From NCBI RefSeq assembly GCF_000195575.1, contig NC_015391.1, positions 2,530,363-2,594,362 of the forward strand: a DNA stretch of 64,000 nucleotides, written 5' to 3'. Made by a program: the position numbers and the translations under genes. Under the pieces are notes generated by a model. It was not told the DNA's origin. It made no database searches and saw nothing but the letters and a program-made list of their open reading frames with translations. Below, in pieces: positions 1-9,898 of the stretch (positions within the stretch are counted from its first letter, which is position 1; every line of letters begins with the position of its first letter). This stretch comes from Carnobacterium sp. 17-4 (GTDB lineage Bacteria > Bacillota > Bacilli > Lactobacillales > Carnobacteriaceae).

Positions 1-11
1 AATCACTTCGT

Positions 12-851
12 TTACTTGGCCGTATAATCCAATTCATGCTGCACCTGCTCTCCTAATTCACTGATTTCTTGGTAATCTGTGCCTTTTTTAGCGGTTGATG
101 CTTTGTAATAAACTTCCATCAAATACAATCCTTGAGGTTTAGCCGTTGGGCCAGCTTCATTGCGGTCTTTAACTTCCAACAGGCGTTGAATCTCATCTGC
201 TGGGCGCAATCCATTTGCGATTTGCAATAATGTACCCACAAAAATACGAACCATATTGTATAAAAAGCCGTTCCCTCTAAAGGTAAAAAGCAATTCATTG
301 TTGAAATCGTCTTTCACAACACTGGCTTCATATACGGTGCGCACTTTATTTTCTCTGCCACTGTGGCTGGCACAAAAACTAGCAAAATCATGTTCGCCTT
401 CTAAGTCTTTCAGTGCATTTTTCAATTTGTCCATATCAAGTGGATACGGATGGTGTAACGTATATAACCGCTTAAACGGATCAGGTATCTCATTTAAATC
501 AACGCGGTACTGGTATTTCTTTCCAGAAGTATTGTACCGTGCATGAAACTCATCTTCGACAATCGAGACATCTTTTACAAAAATCTCATCCGACGTTAAA
601 CTGTTCAATGCGCGCTTCATATTTTTAGCTGGAATCACAAATGGGTAATCAAAATGAATGACTTGCCCCTTAGCATGTACCCCGGAATCGGTTCTTCCAG
701 ATCCATGAATGATCACTTCTATCCCTTTGGTCATAATTTTTAATGCTTTTTGAATCTCACCTTGCACTGTCCGATCATGCGGTTGGATCTGGAACCCAGC
801 AAAGTGTGTCCCATCGTATTGCACGATCAATTTATAACGTATCCATTTCAT
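12..851 (-). CDS. truA: tRNA pseudouridine(38-40) synthase TruA
   Basis: Converts uridines 38-40 in the anticodon arm of many tRNAs to pseudouridine, a cytoplasmic step that stabilises decoding. The 279-residue product carries the family signature GRTDSGVHA at residues 52-60, whose Asp55 is the expected catalytic nucleophile, and an N-terminal YDGTHFAGF segment. It is about 30 residues longer than the usual ~250, with an acidic C-terminal tail of no known role. The ATG start follows AAAGGAGT at good spacing. It is the last gene of the ecfA1-ecfA2-ecfT-truA block, but a hairpin at 897-932 separates it from ecfT, so it may depend on read-through or on its own weak promoter. Confidence 0.95.
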   Translation of the reverse strand: MKWIRYKLIVQYDGTHFAGFQIQPHDRTVQGEIQKALKIMTKGIEVIIHGSGRTDSGVHAKGQVIHFDYPFVIPAKNMKRALNSLTSDEIFVKDVSIVEDEFHARYNTSGKKYQYRVDLNEIPDPFKRLYTLHHPYPLDMDKLKNALKDLEGEHDFASFCASHSGRENKVRTVYEASVVKDDFNNELLFTFRGNGFLYNMVRIFVGTLLQIANGLRPADEIQRLLEVKDRNEAGPTAKPQGLYLMEVYYKASTAKKGTDYQEISELGEQVQHELDYTAK

Positions 852-896
852 TTGTTTGACTCCTTTACACTAACTTGTTCTAGGGGTATTAAAAGT

Positions 897-932
897 AAAA
901 GAACCTTTCGCACCTAGCAGAAAGGTTCTTTT
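897..932 (-). terminator. Hairpin terminator after ecfT
   Basis: A 13-bp perfect stem (AAAAGAACCTTTC and its complement) with a 10-base loop lies between the ecfT stop and the truA start. On the minus strand a short T-run follows. It would end or reduce transcription of the ecf genes before truA. Confidence 0.75.
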
Positions 933-942
933 TCTTCTTGCA

Positions 943-1740
943 TCAATTTCTCAATACGACTAACCCGACGGTCAATACAGCATAACCTAGCATCGCTACG
1001 GTATCGCGTGACGCCCACTCGAGCTGACGGTATTTTGTTCGTCCTTCGCCACCTTTGTACCCTCTGGCTTCCATAGCCGTAGCTAATTCTTCCGCGCGGT
1101 TAAATGAGCTGACGAATAAGGGAATCAAGATGGGAACAATAGCTTTCATTTGTTGGAAAATATTGCCTTCTCCAAAATCAACTCCACGAGCGCGTTGTGC
1201 GTTCATGATTTTTTCAGTTTCATCCATCAATGTTGGTACAAAGCGCAAGGCAATCGACAACATCAAGGCAATTTCATAAACCGGTACTTTAACTGCTTTC
1301 AAAGGACGCAATAAATATTCAATTGCATCGGTCAACGATAATGGCATGGTGGTCAATGTCAGCAATGTCGACATAAAGATGATCAAGACAAAGCGACAAA
1401 AAATGAAGACCCCGTTCAATAATCCTTCTTGCGAAATAATGATTGGACCCCAATCAAAGTACACCGTGCTTCCCCCGGTAAATAGTACTTGCAAGATTAC
1501 GGTAAAGAGTATCAGCCAGATCAGTGGCTTGACTCCATTAATAAAGAAACTTAGTTTGATCGTTGATAAGCGAATCGCTGTTAGCGCAAACGCCAATAAT
1601 AGCAAATACGTCATCCAATTGTTGGCTAAGAAAATAATTCCGATAAAAATAACCGTTCCAAGTAATTTAGCCCTTGGATCTAATTTATGAATCCAAGAAT
1701 TTCCAGGAATGTAACGACCAAAAATCAATTTATCCATCAT
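943..1740 (-). CDS. ecfT: Energy-coupling factor transporter transmembrane protein EcfT
   Basis: Membrane scaffold of a group II ECF vitamin transporter. It links the two ATPases to interchangeable substrate-binding S proteins such as riboflavin, folate or thiamine binders. The 265 residues have several strongly hydrophobic helices in the N-terminal half, then the two conserved Ala-Arg-Gly coupling motifs (QRARG near residue 184 and EARGYKG near 225) that dock into grooves of EcfA1 and EcfA2. The ATG overlaps the ecfA2 stop by 4 bases (ATGA), so translation is probably coupled. No S component is encoded nearby, as expected for a shared module. Confidence 0.93.
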   Translation of the reverse strand: MMDKLIFGRYIPGNSWIHKLDPRAKLLGTVIFIGIIFLANNWMTYLLLLAFALTAIRLSTIKLSFFINGVKPLIWLILFTVILQVLFTGGSTVYFDWGPIIISQEGLLNGVFIFCRFVLIIFMSTLLTLTTMPLSLTDAIEYLLRPLKAVKVPVYEIALMLSIALRFVPTLMDETEKIMNAQRARGVDFGEGNIFQQMKAIVPILIPLFVSSFNRAEELATAMEARGYKGGEGRTKYRQLEWASRDTVAMLGYAVLTVGLVVLRN

Positions 1741-2627
1741 TTGGCATCACCTGCTTCTGACTCATTGGGTTGCAGTTTCAAAGATGTCGCAATCACATCT
1801 GCTAAATCATTAGTAGTTAGCGGTAAGCCATTAAAGATAAGGCCCGTTTTCTCGCTCAAGAGGCTACCAAACGAAACGGCAGCAGGAACACCTAACTGCT
1901 TTGATTCAAGCCAATCAGAGTCTTTAAATACGTCTTGCGGAGCACCTTCTTTGATGACTGTCCCTTTTTCAAGAACAACCATATGATCCGCGTAATTTGC
2001 TACGTCATCCATTTGGTGAGTTACTAAGATAATGGTCAACCCTTGCGTACGGTATAACTGATAGAACATCTCCATCATTTCTTTGCGTCCTTGTGGATCA
2101 AGGCCCGCAGTCGGCTCATCTAAGACTAAGACTTCAGGTTCCATCGCTAAAACGCCGGCAATTGCCACACGTCGCATTTGGCCACCAGACAGGTCAAACG
2201 GTGAGCGTTCCATGTAAGACTCGTCTAAGCCCACTATAGGCAGCATACGTTTCGCTAACTCAAGACCCTCTTCTTCTGTAGCTCCAAAGTTTTTCGGTCC
2301 AAAAGCAATATCCTTAGCAACCGTTTCTTCAAACAGCTGTGACTCTGGAAATTGGAAGACGATCCCGACTTTTTTACGGATGCCTTTCAAGTTCTTATTG
2401 TTGGATTGTGATGTAATGACACGGTCGCCAATTGTCACCGTTCCTTCACTCGGTTTCATCAAGGCATTCAAGTGTTGCAGTACTGTAGATTTCCCACTAC
2501 CTGTATGACCTACTAAAGCCGTAAAACTGCCTTCTTTAATGTGTAAGTCAATATCAAAAAGTGCCCGATTTTGGAAAGGTGTCCCTTTTTGGTAGGTATA
2601 GCCTACTTTTTCGAAAGTAATGTCCAT
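1737..2627 (-). CDS. ecfA2: Energy-coupling factor transporter ATPase EcfA2
   Basis: One of the paired ABC ATPases that power ECF-type vitamin uptake at the inner face of the membrane. The 296 residues contain Walker A GHTGSGKST near residue 40, the ABC signature LSGGQMRRV, Walker B VLVLDEPTAGLD and the H-loop VTHQMDD. The C-terminal extension of about 60 residues is typical of EcfA subunits. The start overlaps the end of ecfA1 by 25 bases and the end overlaps ecfT by 4, which makes a tightly coupled ecfA1-ecfA2-ecfT operon downstream of the ribosomal protein superoperon, the usual Bacillota position. Confidence 0.94.
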   Translation of the reverse strand: MDITFEKVGYTYQKGTPFQNRALFDIDLHIKEGSFTALVGHTGSGKSTVLQHLNALMKPSEGTVTIGDRVITSQSNNKNLKGIRKKVGIVFQFPESQLFEETVAKDIAFGPKNFGATEEEGLELAKRMLPIVGLDESYMERSPFDLSGGQMRRVAIAGVLAMEPEVLVLDEPTAGLDPQGRKEMMEMFYQLYRTQGLTIILVTHQMDDVANYADHMVVLEKGTVIKEGAPQDVFKDSDWLESKQLGVPAAVSFGSLLSEKTGLIFNGLPLTTNDLADVIATSLKLQPNESEAGDAK

Positions 2628-3442
2628 AACCAGTCCACCATCCCTTCTTCGGTTAAATACTCTGTTGGAACGTCAATCCCGCGATCACGTAAGTCGCTTT
2701 TCAGCTTCTCAGCAAATGGCAGATCAAGACCCATTTCAATCAGTTGATCTCCATAAGAAAAAATCTCTTCCGGCGTTCCTTCTTGCACCAATTCCCCATT
2801 TTTCATCACTAGAACACGACTGGCATTTGCTGCTTCATCGATATCATGAGTGATCGAAATAACCGTTAAATTAGCTCTTTCTTTGATCTCTTTGACCGTT
2901 GCCAAAACTTCTTGTCTTCCTTGAGGGTCTAACATACTCGTTGCTTCATCCAAAATAATAATTTGCGGACGTAATGCAACCACTCCAGCAATCGCTACTC
3001 GTTGTTTTTGTCCACCCGATAAACGAGCCGGTTCTTTTTCCATAAAATCTTGCATCTTCACTCGTGTAATAGCACTTTTTACGCGTTCAATCATTTCATC
3101 TCTAGGAATTCCTTGATTTTCTAATCCAAATGCGACGTCATCTTGAACCGTTGAGCCTACAAATTGATTATCCGGATTTTGAAAAACCATTCCGACCATC
3201 TCACGAATTTTCCAAATGTTTTCTTCACTTAAAATAAGCCCGCCAACGGTTACTTCACCGTGACTAGGAGCAACCAACCCATTGATTGTTTTTGCAAGCG
3301 TAGACTTACCAGAACCATTGTGACCAATAATAGCAATCCATTCGCCTTCCTCAATGGAAAGAGAGACATTTTTTAACGCTGGTCGATCATCAGTTTCATG
3401 GTATTGATAAGAAATATCTTTTAACGTTATGATTTTATTCAC
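2603..3442 (-). CDS. ecfA1: Energy-coupling factor transporter ATPase EcfA1
   Basis: Partner ATPase of EcfA2. The 279 residues show Walker A GHNGSGKST at residues 40-48, signature LSGGQKQRV, Walker B IIILDEATSMLD and H-loop ITHDIDEA. The Asp-to-Ala change after Walker B (DEATSMLD instead of DEPTSGLD) is common in EcfA1 and separates it from EcfA2. The start is GTG behind GAGGAAT. First gene of the ecf operon. The same ECF module is expected to serve a flavin S component, which gives it a possible functional link to the flavin-dependent electron transfer locus at 42.7-49.8 kb. Confidence 0.94.
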   Translation of the reverse strand: MNKIITLKDISYQYHETDDRPALKNVSLSIEEGEWIAIIGHNGSGKSTLAKTINGLVAPSHGEVTVGGLILSEENIWKIREMVGMVFQNPDNQFVGSTVQDDVAFGLENQGIPRDEMIERVKSAITRVKMQDFMEKEPARLSGGQKQRVAIAGVVALRPQIIILDEATSMLDPQGRQEVLATVKEIKERANLTVISITHDIDEAANASRVLVMKNGELVQEGTPEEIFSYGDQLIEMGLDLPFAEKLKSDLRDRGIDVPTEYLTEEGMVDWLWTLLSKK

Positions 3443-3861
3443 TGAACATTCCTCACGTTCTATATACTAAAAAAGAATCGATTCTTTTCCAGCTTTCTAA
3501 GTACAAATTTAGTTAAGACTAACAAAAAATAAGCTGCGTTGCAATACACTCAACGAATGCTGCTTTTCCTCAGACTTAAATACTTACTGCTTTATAGTAT
3601 AACATTACACAATCTTTTTTGGGGGTGTCTTGACACTATTTCACAGAACTTTTAACTCTTTTTTCATTTTTTTTGAAACAAATATAATTTATTCTCAAAT
3701 TAATTCCCTTTTCATGGAAGAGTGGCGACTTTTTTTACTCCACTTGTCCGTTAAAGGACATTCTATGACCTTATTCATTAGGACACAATCAAGAAAGCCG
3801 CTTTTGTGTAGCACACTACAGTCTAATTAATAGATACAACAGAATAAAAATTAGCTTAGTT

Positions 3862-4041
3862 AAAATTTCTGGAGGAATAGGGATTGCTTGTAGCCGTGTA
3901 AAGGATTCAATGCAAATTACAAAGCATTATCGCTTTAGCGACTAAGCTTTGTTTGAGGCTTGAAAGTCTGAAGACAAGGCTTCAGATGGTCCCATGGCTC
4001 TCCACAAGCAACCTCGTCCATTCCAAAAGAAATTTTTTAAT
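3862..4041. repeat. Imperfect palindromic intergenic repeat, copy A
   Basis: The two ends are imperfect inverted copies: AAAATTTCT, GGAAT and TTGCTTGT blocks occur in the same order from the left end and, complemented, from the right end. Inner hairpins include CTGAAG/CTTCAG and GCTTTAGCGACTAAGC. A shorter copy lies at 62842-62940 with about 85 percent identity over the first ~46 bases. The shape suggests a small non-autonomous mobile or structured RNA repeat. No family is assigned. Confidence 0.6.
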
Positions 4042-4080
4042 AGCACCATCACTATTTATTTCACTTATCTTTTTGTATTA

Positions 4081-4130
4081 AAAAAGGAAACAAATATATG
4101 GACACCCCCACCTATTTGCTTCCTTTCTTA
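4081..4130 (-). terminator. Terminator of the S10-spc-alpha superoperon
   Basis: Minus-strand arms AAGGAAGCAAATA and TATTTGTTTCCTT (one G-T pair) flank an 18-base loop and are followed by a run of T. It is the first good terminator after rplQ. Confidence 0.7.
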
Positions 4131-4349
4131 AGACAAAAAAAATCACTTTCTTTTGATGAATTTACCTCTCCTGAATGAGCAAACTCAAATCAGGAGAAGT
4201 TTCGAGCTAGACTTGGAAACCAATAAAATTGATCCCATCATCATAACACTCTTTGCATACATCTAAAAAGTGAAACACATTGAATTTCAAACAATTTCTG
4301 TAAGTACTAAATACACGCGGCAACTCGTCATTTTAGCACCACTTTAAAA

Positions 4350-4730
4350 TTAAACTAATTCAATAATAACCATTGGTGCAGCATCGCCGCGACGTGGTTG
4401 AGTTTTCATGATACGTGTGTATCCACCTTGACGCTCAGCATAACGTGGAGCAACATCGCTAAATAATTTTTGTAAAACTGATTGAACAACGATATCTTCG
4501 CCTTCTTCTTTAACAGAAGCGACTTCATTGCGTACGAATTCTGCAGCTTGACGACGTGCGTGTAAATCGCCTTTTTTACCTAAAGTAATCATCTTTTCAG
4601 TTGATTTACGGACTTCTTTAGCGCGAGCTTCAGTTGTTACGATGCGTTCGTTGATGATCAAATCAGAAGTTAAGTCGCGTAGCATTGCTTTACGTTGTGA
4701 ACTTGTACGTCCTAATTTACGGTAACCCAT
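4350..4730 (-). CDS. rplQ: Large ribosomal subunit protein bL17
   Basis: Structural protein of the 50S subunit near the exit tunnel. The 126 residues begin [20 protein letters not shown], the standard L17 N-terminus. A slightly longer middle than the E. coli protein matches Bacillota L17 of about 120-127 residues. Last gene of the rpoA operon, 26 bases after rpoA, and followed by a terminator at 4081-4130. Confidence 0.97.
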   Translation of the reverse strand: MGYRKLGRTSSQRKAMLRDLTSDLIINERIVTTEARAKEVRKSTEKMITLGKKGDLHARRQAAEFVRNEVASVKEEGEDIVVQSVLQKLFSDVAPRYAERQGGYTRIMKTQPRRGDAAPMVIIELV

Positions 4731-4756
4731 TGTACATTTCCTCCCTTGTTACAGTA

Positions 4757-5701
4757 CTAGTCGTCTTGGCGTAAGTTTAAGTCTAATTCAGCTAACTTAA
4801 ATTTCACTTCTTCAAGTGATTTACGTCCTAGATTACGTACTTTAATCATTTCAGCTTCAGTTTTATCAGTTAACTCTTGAACAGAATTGATTCCAGCGCG
4901 TTTCAAACAGTTGTATGAACGGACAGATAAATCAAGTTCTTCAATCGTCATTTCAAGCATTTTTTCTTTATGAGTTTCTTCTTTTTCTACCATGATTTCA
5001 GCTTTACGAGCTTCATCAGTTAGATTTACAAAGACATTCAAATGTTCTGTAAGAATTTTAGCTGCTAAACTAACAGCCTCTTCTGGACTAATTGAACCAT
5101 CTGCCCAAACATCAAGTGTTAACTTGTCAGAAATATTTTTCTGACCCACTCGAGTGTTTTCGACTTGATAATTCACACGACTAACCGGGGTGTAAATTGA
5201 ATCGATTGGTAATACGCCAATTGGCATATCATCTTGTTTGTTGTGTTCAGCGCGTACATACCCTCGGCCTGATTTTGCTGTCATGCGTACGTGGAAACGT
5301 GCGCCTTCAGCAACTGTACAAATGTACAAGTCAGGATTTAGAATTTCAACATCGCTATCATAAATGATATCAGCTGCTGTTACTACTGCTGGACCCTTCA
5401 CATCAATTTCAATCGTTTTGTCTTCACCAGAATATAACTTGAGAGCAAGTTTTTTAATATTTAAAATGATTGATGTTACATCTTCAACAACACCATCGAC
5501 AGTTGAAAATTCATGTAATACACCATCAATTTGAATAGTAGTTACTGCTGCTCCTGGAAGAGAAGACAACAAAATACGACGTAGAGAATTTCCTAGCGTT
5601 GTACCATAACCGCGTTCAAGTGGTTCTACAACGAATTTACCAAACTTGGCATCATCGCTGATCTCAATCGTTTCAATTCTTGGTTTCTCAATTTCGATCA
5701 T
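4757..5701 (-). CDS. rpoA: DNA-directed RNA polymerase subunit alpha
   Basis: Dimerises to nucleate RNA polymerase assembly and contacts promoter UP elements and activators through its C-terminal domain. The 314 residues divide into an N-terminal assembly domain (1-230, with [20 protein letters not shown] near 32-51), an acidic linker and an alpha-CTD helix-hairpin-helix region (near 245-310, with [16 protein letters not shown] and [12 protein letters not shown]). Length is normal. Start ATG behind AAAGGGG. It lies between rpsK and rplQ in the alpha operon. Confidence 0.98.
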   Translation of the reverse strand: MIEIEKPRIETIEISDDAKFGKFVVEPLERGYGTTLGNSLRRILLSSLPGAAVTTIQIDGVLHEFSTVDGVVEDVTSIILNIKKLALKLYSGEDKTIEIDVKGPAVVTAADIIYDSDVEILNPDLYICTVAEGARFHVRMTAKSGRGYVRAEHNKQDDMPIGVLPIDSIYTPVSRVNYQVENTRVGQKNISDKLTLDVWADGSISPEEAVSLAAKILTEHLNVFVNLTDEARKAEIMVEKEETHKEKMLEMTIEELDLSVRSYNCLKRAGINSVQELTDKTEAEMIKVRNLGRKSLEEVKFKLAELDLNLRQDD

Positions 5702-5774
5702 TCTATCTATACCCCTTTCAAAACGTTAAATTCATGTTACTGAGTGCTACCCGACATAGTGAAGCGGCTCTCAA

Positions 5775-6161
5775 TTAAACACGACGGCGTTTTGGAGGGC
5801 GGCATCCATTATGTGGAATTGGAGTTACGTCACGAATAGCTGTAACTTCTAATCCTGTAGCTTGTAAAGATCGGATTGCTGCTTCACGACCAGAACCTGG
5901 TCCTTTAACTGCAACTTCTACAGTTTTCATTCCGTTTTCCATACTTACTTTAGCAGCTGCTTCTGCTGCCATTTGTGCTGCAAATGGAGTAGATTTTTTT
6001 GATCCGCGGAATCCTAGAGCTCCTGCTGAAGACCATGAAATCGCATTTCCATGTACATCTGTAATCATTACGATTGTATTGTTAAAAGTAGAACGAATAT
6101 GTGCAACTCCGCTTTCTACATTCTTTTTAACACGACGTTTACGTGTAACTTTTTTTGCCAT
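5775..6161 (-). CDS. rpsK: Small ribosomal subunit protein uS11
   Basis: 30S platform protein that helps shape the mRNA exit (Shine-Dalgarno) cleft. The 128 residues have the conserved core [15 protein letters not shown] and the basic end [10 protein letters not shown]. The ATG follows AAGGAGG. Gene order rpsM-rpsK-rpoA is the usual alpha-operon arrangement. The 73-base gap to rpoA holds its ribosome binding site and no obvious terminator. Confidence 0.98.
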   Translation of the reverse strand: MAKKVTRKRRVKKNVESGVAHIRSTFNNTIVMITDVHGNAISWSSAGALGFRGSKKSTPFAAQMAAEAAAKVSMENGMKTVEVAVKGPGSGREAAIRSLQATGLEVTAIRDVTPIPHNGCRPPKRRRV

Positions 6162-6184
6162 GAGGTTACCTCCTTACTAATGTT

Positions 6185-6550
6185 TTATTTTTTTCTGCCT
6201 GCAATTGATTTAGCTGGGCCTTTACGAGTACGCGCGTTGTTTTTCGTGTTTTGTCCACGAACTGGTAAACCACGGCGATGGCGCATGCCTCGGTATGATC
6301 CGATTTCAATCAATCGTTTGATGTCTTGGCTTACTTCACGACGAAGGTCACCTTCAACTTTTAATGTATCAATTGTCGCACGAATAGCGTCTAATTGATC
6401 ATTTGACAAGTCACGTACACGAATTTCTTCTGATACGCCAGCATCTTTTAAGACTTTTTGAGCTGTTGTTTTACCGATTCCATATACATAAGTTAGAGAA
6501 ATTACTACACGTTTGTCACGCGGAATATCTACACCTGCAATACGAGCCAT
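6185..6550 (-). CDS. rpsM: Small ribosomal subunit protein uS13
   Basis: 30S head protein that forms intersubunit bridges with L5 and the 23S rRNA. Reads [15 protein letters not shown] at the start and [15 protein letters not shown] near the end, both universal. I chose the internal ATG (121 residues) because it sits 10 bases after GGAGGT. A TTG two codons upstream adds only Met-Leu. Follows rpmJ in the infA-rpmJ-rpsM-rpsK-rpoA-rplQ run. Confidence 0.97.
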   Translation of the reverse strand: MARIAGVDIPRDKRVVISLTYVYGIGKTTAQKVLKDAGVSEEIRVRDLSNDQLDAIRATIDTLKVEGDLRREVSQDIKRLIEIGSYRGMRHRRGLPVRGQNTKNNARTRKGPAKSIAGRKK

Positions 6551-6581
6551 TAACAATTACACCTCCTGTTTTTTTAAATGA

Positions 6582-6695
6582 TTATCCTTGACGTTGTTTG
6601 TGTTTAGGGTTTTCGCAAATCACCATAACACGTCCTTTACGACGGATAACTTTGCATTTGTCACAAATTTTCTTTACTGATGGTCTTACTTTCAT
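6582..6695 (-). CDS. rpmJ: Large ribosomal subunit protein bL36 (zinc type)
   Basis: A 37-residue protein of the 50S subunit. Translation gives [20 protein letters not shown] followed by [17 protein letters not shown]. The Cys, Cys, Cys and His residues (11, 14, 27, 32) form the zinc-binding C+ version. ATG with GGAGGT upstream. It lies in its canonical place between infA and rpsM. Confidence 0.97.
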   Translation of the reverse strand: MKVRPSVKKICDKCKVIRRKGRVMVICENPKHKQRQG

Positions 6696-6729
6696 GAACT
6701 ATACCTCCTATTTTATTGACGGAGTACAA

Positions 6730-6948
6730 TTATTTAAAGCGATAAGTTATGCGACCACGTGATAAATCGTAAGGTGACAACTCAACTGTGACTTTGTCTC
6801 CTGGTAGGATTCTAATGTAGTGCATTCGGATTTTACCTGAAACGTGAGCCAATACAACATGGCCATTTTCAAGTTCGACTTTAAACATTGCATTCGGCAA
6901 AGTTTCAACGACTGTTCCTTCAATTTCAATGACATCGTCTTTCGCCAC
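6730..6948 (-). CDS. infA: Translation initiation factor IF-1
   Basis: S1-fold protein that occupies the 30S A site during initiation. The 72 residues are [20 protein letters not shown] and onward, ending GRITYRFK, identical in length to Bacillota IF-1. The start is GTG, 8 bases after AAGGAGGT. In many Bacillota a methionine aminopeptidase gene (map) lies between adk and infA. Here a 262-base non-coding gap takes its place, as in several Lactobacillales. Confidence 0.97.
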   Translation of the reverse strand: MAKDDVIEIEGTVVETLPNAMFKVELENGHVVLAHVSGKIRMHYIRILPGDKVTVELSPYDLSRGRITYRFK

Positions 6949-7210
6949 GCCTAGTACCTCCTTAAAATTGTTTCGCGTTTAATACGCGATAAACAGTGAG
7001 CGCACTTAGCCCTCACCTTCTATTTTTTTAATCTTCTTATTACTAATACAATATATCAGCATTGAAAACACAACACCTCGAATATTGTACCACAAATTAA
7101 ATATAGTGACAAGTAGCCTCGCTCGTTAACTGATCAAGCAATTTTAATCATGAGCTAGCTGGCTGTGACTTCTATCAAGAAAATCTTGAAGTCATTGTTG
7201 CTCTGTTCAA

Positions 7211-7876
<666 letters not shown>

Positions 7877-7922
7877 TTAAATGTAAGAATGAGTGCCGAG
7901 GATAATCCTCAACACTTTCTTC

Positions 7923-9218
7923 TTATTGTATAAAGCCTTGGTAATTTTTCTTAGACATTTGGCCTTCAAGTTGTCTCATCAGTTCTAAAGCTACACCAAC
8001 TACGATAAGTAGGCTGGTTCCGCCAAGAGAAACAGATTGAGGCAAGTTCCAAACGTTCGACGCAATTATTGGTAGTATTGCGATAACTCCTAGATATACT
8101 GCTCCGACTGTACTCAAACGCGTTAACGTTGAAGAGATAAAGTCTTGAGTAGGTTTTCCAGGTCGCACACTAGGAATATACCCGCCTTGTTTTTGTAAGT
8201 TCTCAGCAACTTTCTCTGGATTCACTTGAATAAATGCATAGAAAAAAGTAAAGACTACGATTAAAACAGTATATAGAACTGCTCCAAGCGGTTCTTGCAA
8301 ATTAAAAATCTTATTTAAAATGATATACCATTGTGCATCAGCATTCGTAGCACTAAAGAATCCTAAGATTGTTTGTGGTGTCATAATAAATGAACTTGCA
8401 AAGATTACTGGAATTACACCAGCTGAATTTACTTTCAGTGGCAAGTGAGTGTCCTGACCTGAGCCAGCTGAGCGTTTTGAGTATTGAACAGGAATTTTTC
8501 TTCTTGCATTTTCGACATAAACGACTGTTACAACAATTGCTAAAAAAGCAATGGCAATCAAAACGGCAAAGAGAATAGCTTGCGCCATATCGTCTCCAGC
8601 ATTTCGAATTTGCGAATTATAAAAGTCTCCTAAATCAGAAGGTACGCGAGCAATGATACCTGAGAAGATAATCATTGAGATCCCGTTACCAAATCCTTTA
8701 ACTGTAATTTGTTCTCCCAGCCACATAACCAAGATTGTTCCGGCAGTTAACAGAATAGCGATCATAAGATAAGTAGTTGTACTAGGATTGATAACCAATC
8801 CTTGATCCACTAGAGCATTAAAGCCATACGAGATACCGATTGCTTGAACAAAAGCCAAACCAATCGTTAAGTATCTTGTAACTTGATTTAATTTTCTACG
8901 GCCTACTTCACCTTGTTTTGCCCATTCGGCAAACTTAGGAATAATGTCCATTTGCAACAGTTGAACAACAATTGAAGAAGTGATATAAGGAGAAACACCG
9001 AGTGCAAAAATAGAATAACTGTCTAATGCTCCTCCACCAAATGTATTTAACAAACTAAACAAAGAACTATTTGAGGATAGATCTTGTAAAGCAGCCGCAT
9101 TAACACCAGGAACCGTTATATGAGTTCCTAGTCTAAATACGATTAAAATACCTAAAGTGAAGAGGATTCTACTACGAATTTCCTTTGTTTTAAAGGACTC
9201 TATAAGCAGTTTGATCAT
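7923..9218 (-). CDS. secY: Protein translocase subunit SecY
   Basis: Channel-forming subunit of the Sec translocon. The 431 residues have ten hydrophobic membrane segments, with the plug region after the first helix and the cytoplasmic loops that bind ribosomes and SecA (for example IPVQYSKRSAG and QKQGGYIPSVRPGKPT). The ATG overlaps the rplO stop by one base (TAATG), so translation is probably coupled. Its partner secE is at 42243. Confidence 0.98.
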   Translation of the reverse strand: MIKLLIESFKTKEIRSRILFTLGILIVFRLGTHITVPGVNAAALQDLSSNSSLFSLLNTFGGGALDSYSIFALGVSPYITSSIVVQLLQMDIIPKFAEWAKQGEVGRRKLNQVTRYLTIGLAFVQAIGISYGFNALVDQGLVINPSTTTYLMIAILLTAGTILVMWLGEQITVKGFGNGISMIIFSGIIARVPSDLGDFYNSQIRNAGDDMAQAILFAVLIAIAFLAIVVTVVYVENARRKIPVQYSKRSAGSGQDTHLPLKVNSAGVIPVIFASSFIMTPQTILGFFSATNADAQWYIILNKIFNLQEPLGAVLYTVLIVVFTFFYAFIQVNPEKVAENLQKQGGYIPSVRPGKPTQDFISSTLTRLSTVGAVYLGVIAILPIIASNVWNLPQSVSLGGTSLLIVVGVALELMRQLEGQMSKKNYQGFIQ

Positions 9219-9658
9219 TAGATCACCTCAATTGAACCACCAGCAGCTTCAATAGCTTCTTTAGCTGCTTGGGAGAATTTGCTTGCTTTAACAGTAAGTT
9301 TACGTTCAACTTGTCCGTTACCCAAAACTTTAATCCCTGATTTTTCAGATTTGATGACTTTTGTTTCAATTAACAACGCTGGTGTTACTACAGTACCATC
9401 TTCGAAACGGTTTAATGTATCAAGATTTACGATAGCATACTCTTTGCGGTTAATGTTTGTAAATCCACGTTTTGGTACACGACGGAATAATGGTGTTTGA
9501 CCACCTTCAAATCCTAAACGTACGCCACCACCTGAACGTGAGTTTTGTCCTTTTTGGCCTCGACCTGATGTTTTACCATTGCCTGATGAAGTCCCACGTC
9601 CAACGCGGTTACGCACTTTACGAGATCCTTCAGCGGGTTGTAATTCATGAAGTTTCAT
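9218..9658 (-). CDS. rplO: Large ribosomal subunit protein uL15
   Basis: 50S protein with a long basic N-terminal extension buried in r[23 protein letters not shown] followed by a Gly-rich stretch ([19 protein letters not shown]) is the standard start. 146 residues. ATG follows GGAGGTG. It lies between rpmD and secY and is coupled to secY by a one-base overlap. Confidence 0.98.
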   Translation of the reverse strand: MKLHELQPAEGSRKVRNRVGRGTSSGNGKTSGRGQKGQNSRSGGGVRLGFEGGQTPLFRRVPKRGFTNINRKEYAIVNLDTLNRFEDGTVVTPALLIETKVIKSEKSGIKVLGNGQVERKLTVKASKFSQAAKEAIEAAGGSIEVI

Positions 9659-9703
9659 ATAGATTAGGCACCTCCTTCAATAAAAGTCTACTTACATATG
9701 TTT

Positions 9704-9883
9704 TTATACTTCTTTAACGTCCACTAAATGTGAGATTGTTTTAACCATACCAGTGATAGCTTCATTAGCAGGTTTAACTACAGTACTGTTGATTTTTCTT
9801 AAACCAAGAGCTTGAACTGTATCTTTTTGGTTTTGAGGACGTCCGATAACGCTACGTTTTAAAGTGATTTCTAAATTAGCCAT
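9704..9883 (-). CDS. rpmD: Large ribosomal subunit protein uL30
   Basis: A 59-residue protein read directly from the sequence: [20 protein letters not shown] and so on, ending VDVKEV. It is the short bacterial L30 with the conserved [12 protein letters not shown] and QALGLRKI segments. The ATG is preceded by AAGGAGG. Canonical position between rpsE and rplO. Confidence 0.96.
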   Translation of the reverse strand: MANLEITLKRSVIGRPQNQKDTVQALGLRKINSTVVKPANEAITGMVKTISHLVDVKEV

Positions 9884-9898
9884 TTCTTAATGTCCTCC

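Larger units (their letters stand above)
3443..4349. other. Long intergenic region between rplQ and ecfA1
   Basis: About 0.9 kb with no convincing gene. It holds the leader of ecfA1, an inverted GGGGGTGTC pair (3621-3629 and 4101-4109), a palindromic repeat (3862-4041), the rplQ terminator (4081-4130) and a small hairpin at 4168-4198 (TCTCCTGA and TCAGGAGA arms). The stretch 4199-4349 is unassigned. Short open frames here, such as 3630-3830, lack a ribosome binding site and are low complexity. Confidence 0.7.

Noticed and set aside
3630-3830. 66-codon open frame in the rplQ-ecfA1 gap
   Set aside because: Phe/Leu-rich low-complexity translation, no ribosome binding site, and its start overlaps the GGGGGTGTC inverted repeat.
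4141-4349. Possible transposase remnant upstream of rplQ terminator
   Set aside because: Minus-strand translation is interrupted by stops every 15-25 codons and matches no transposase motif I can recall.
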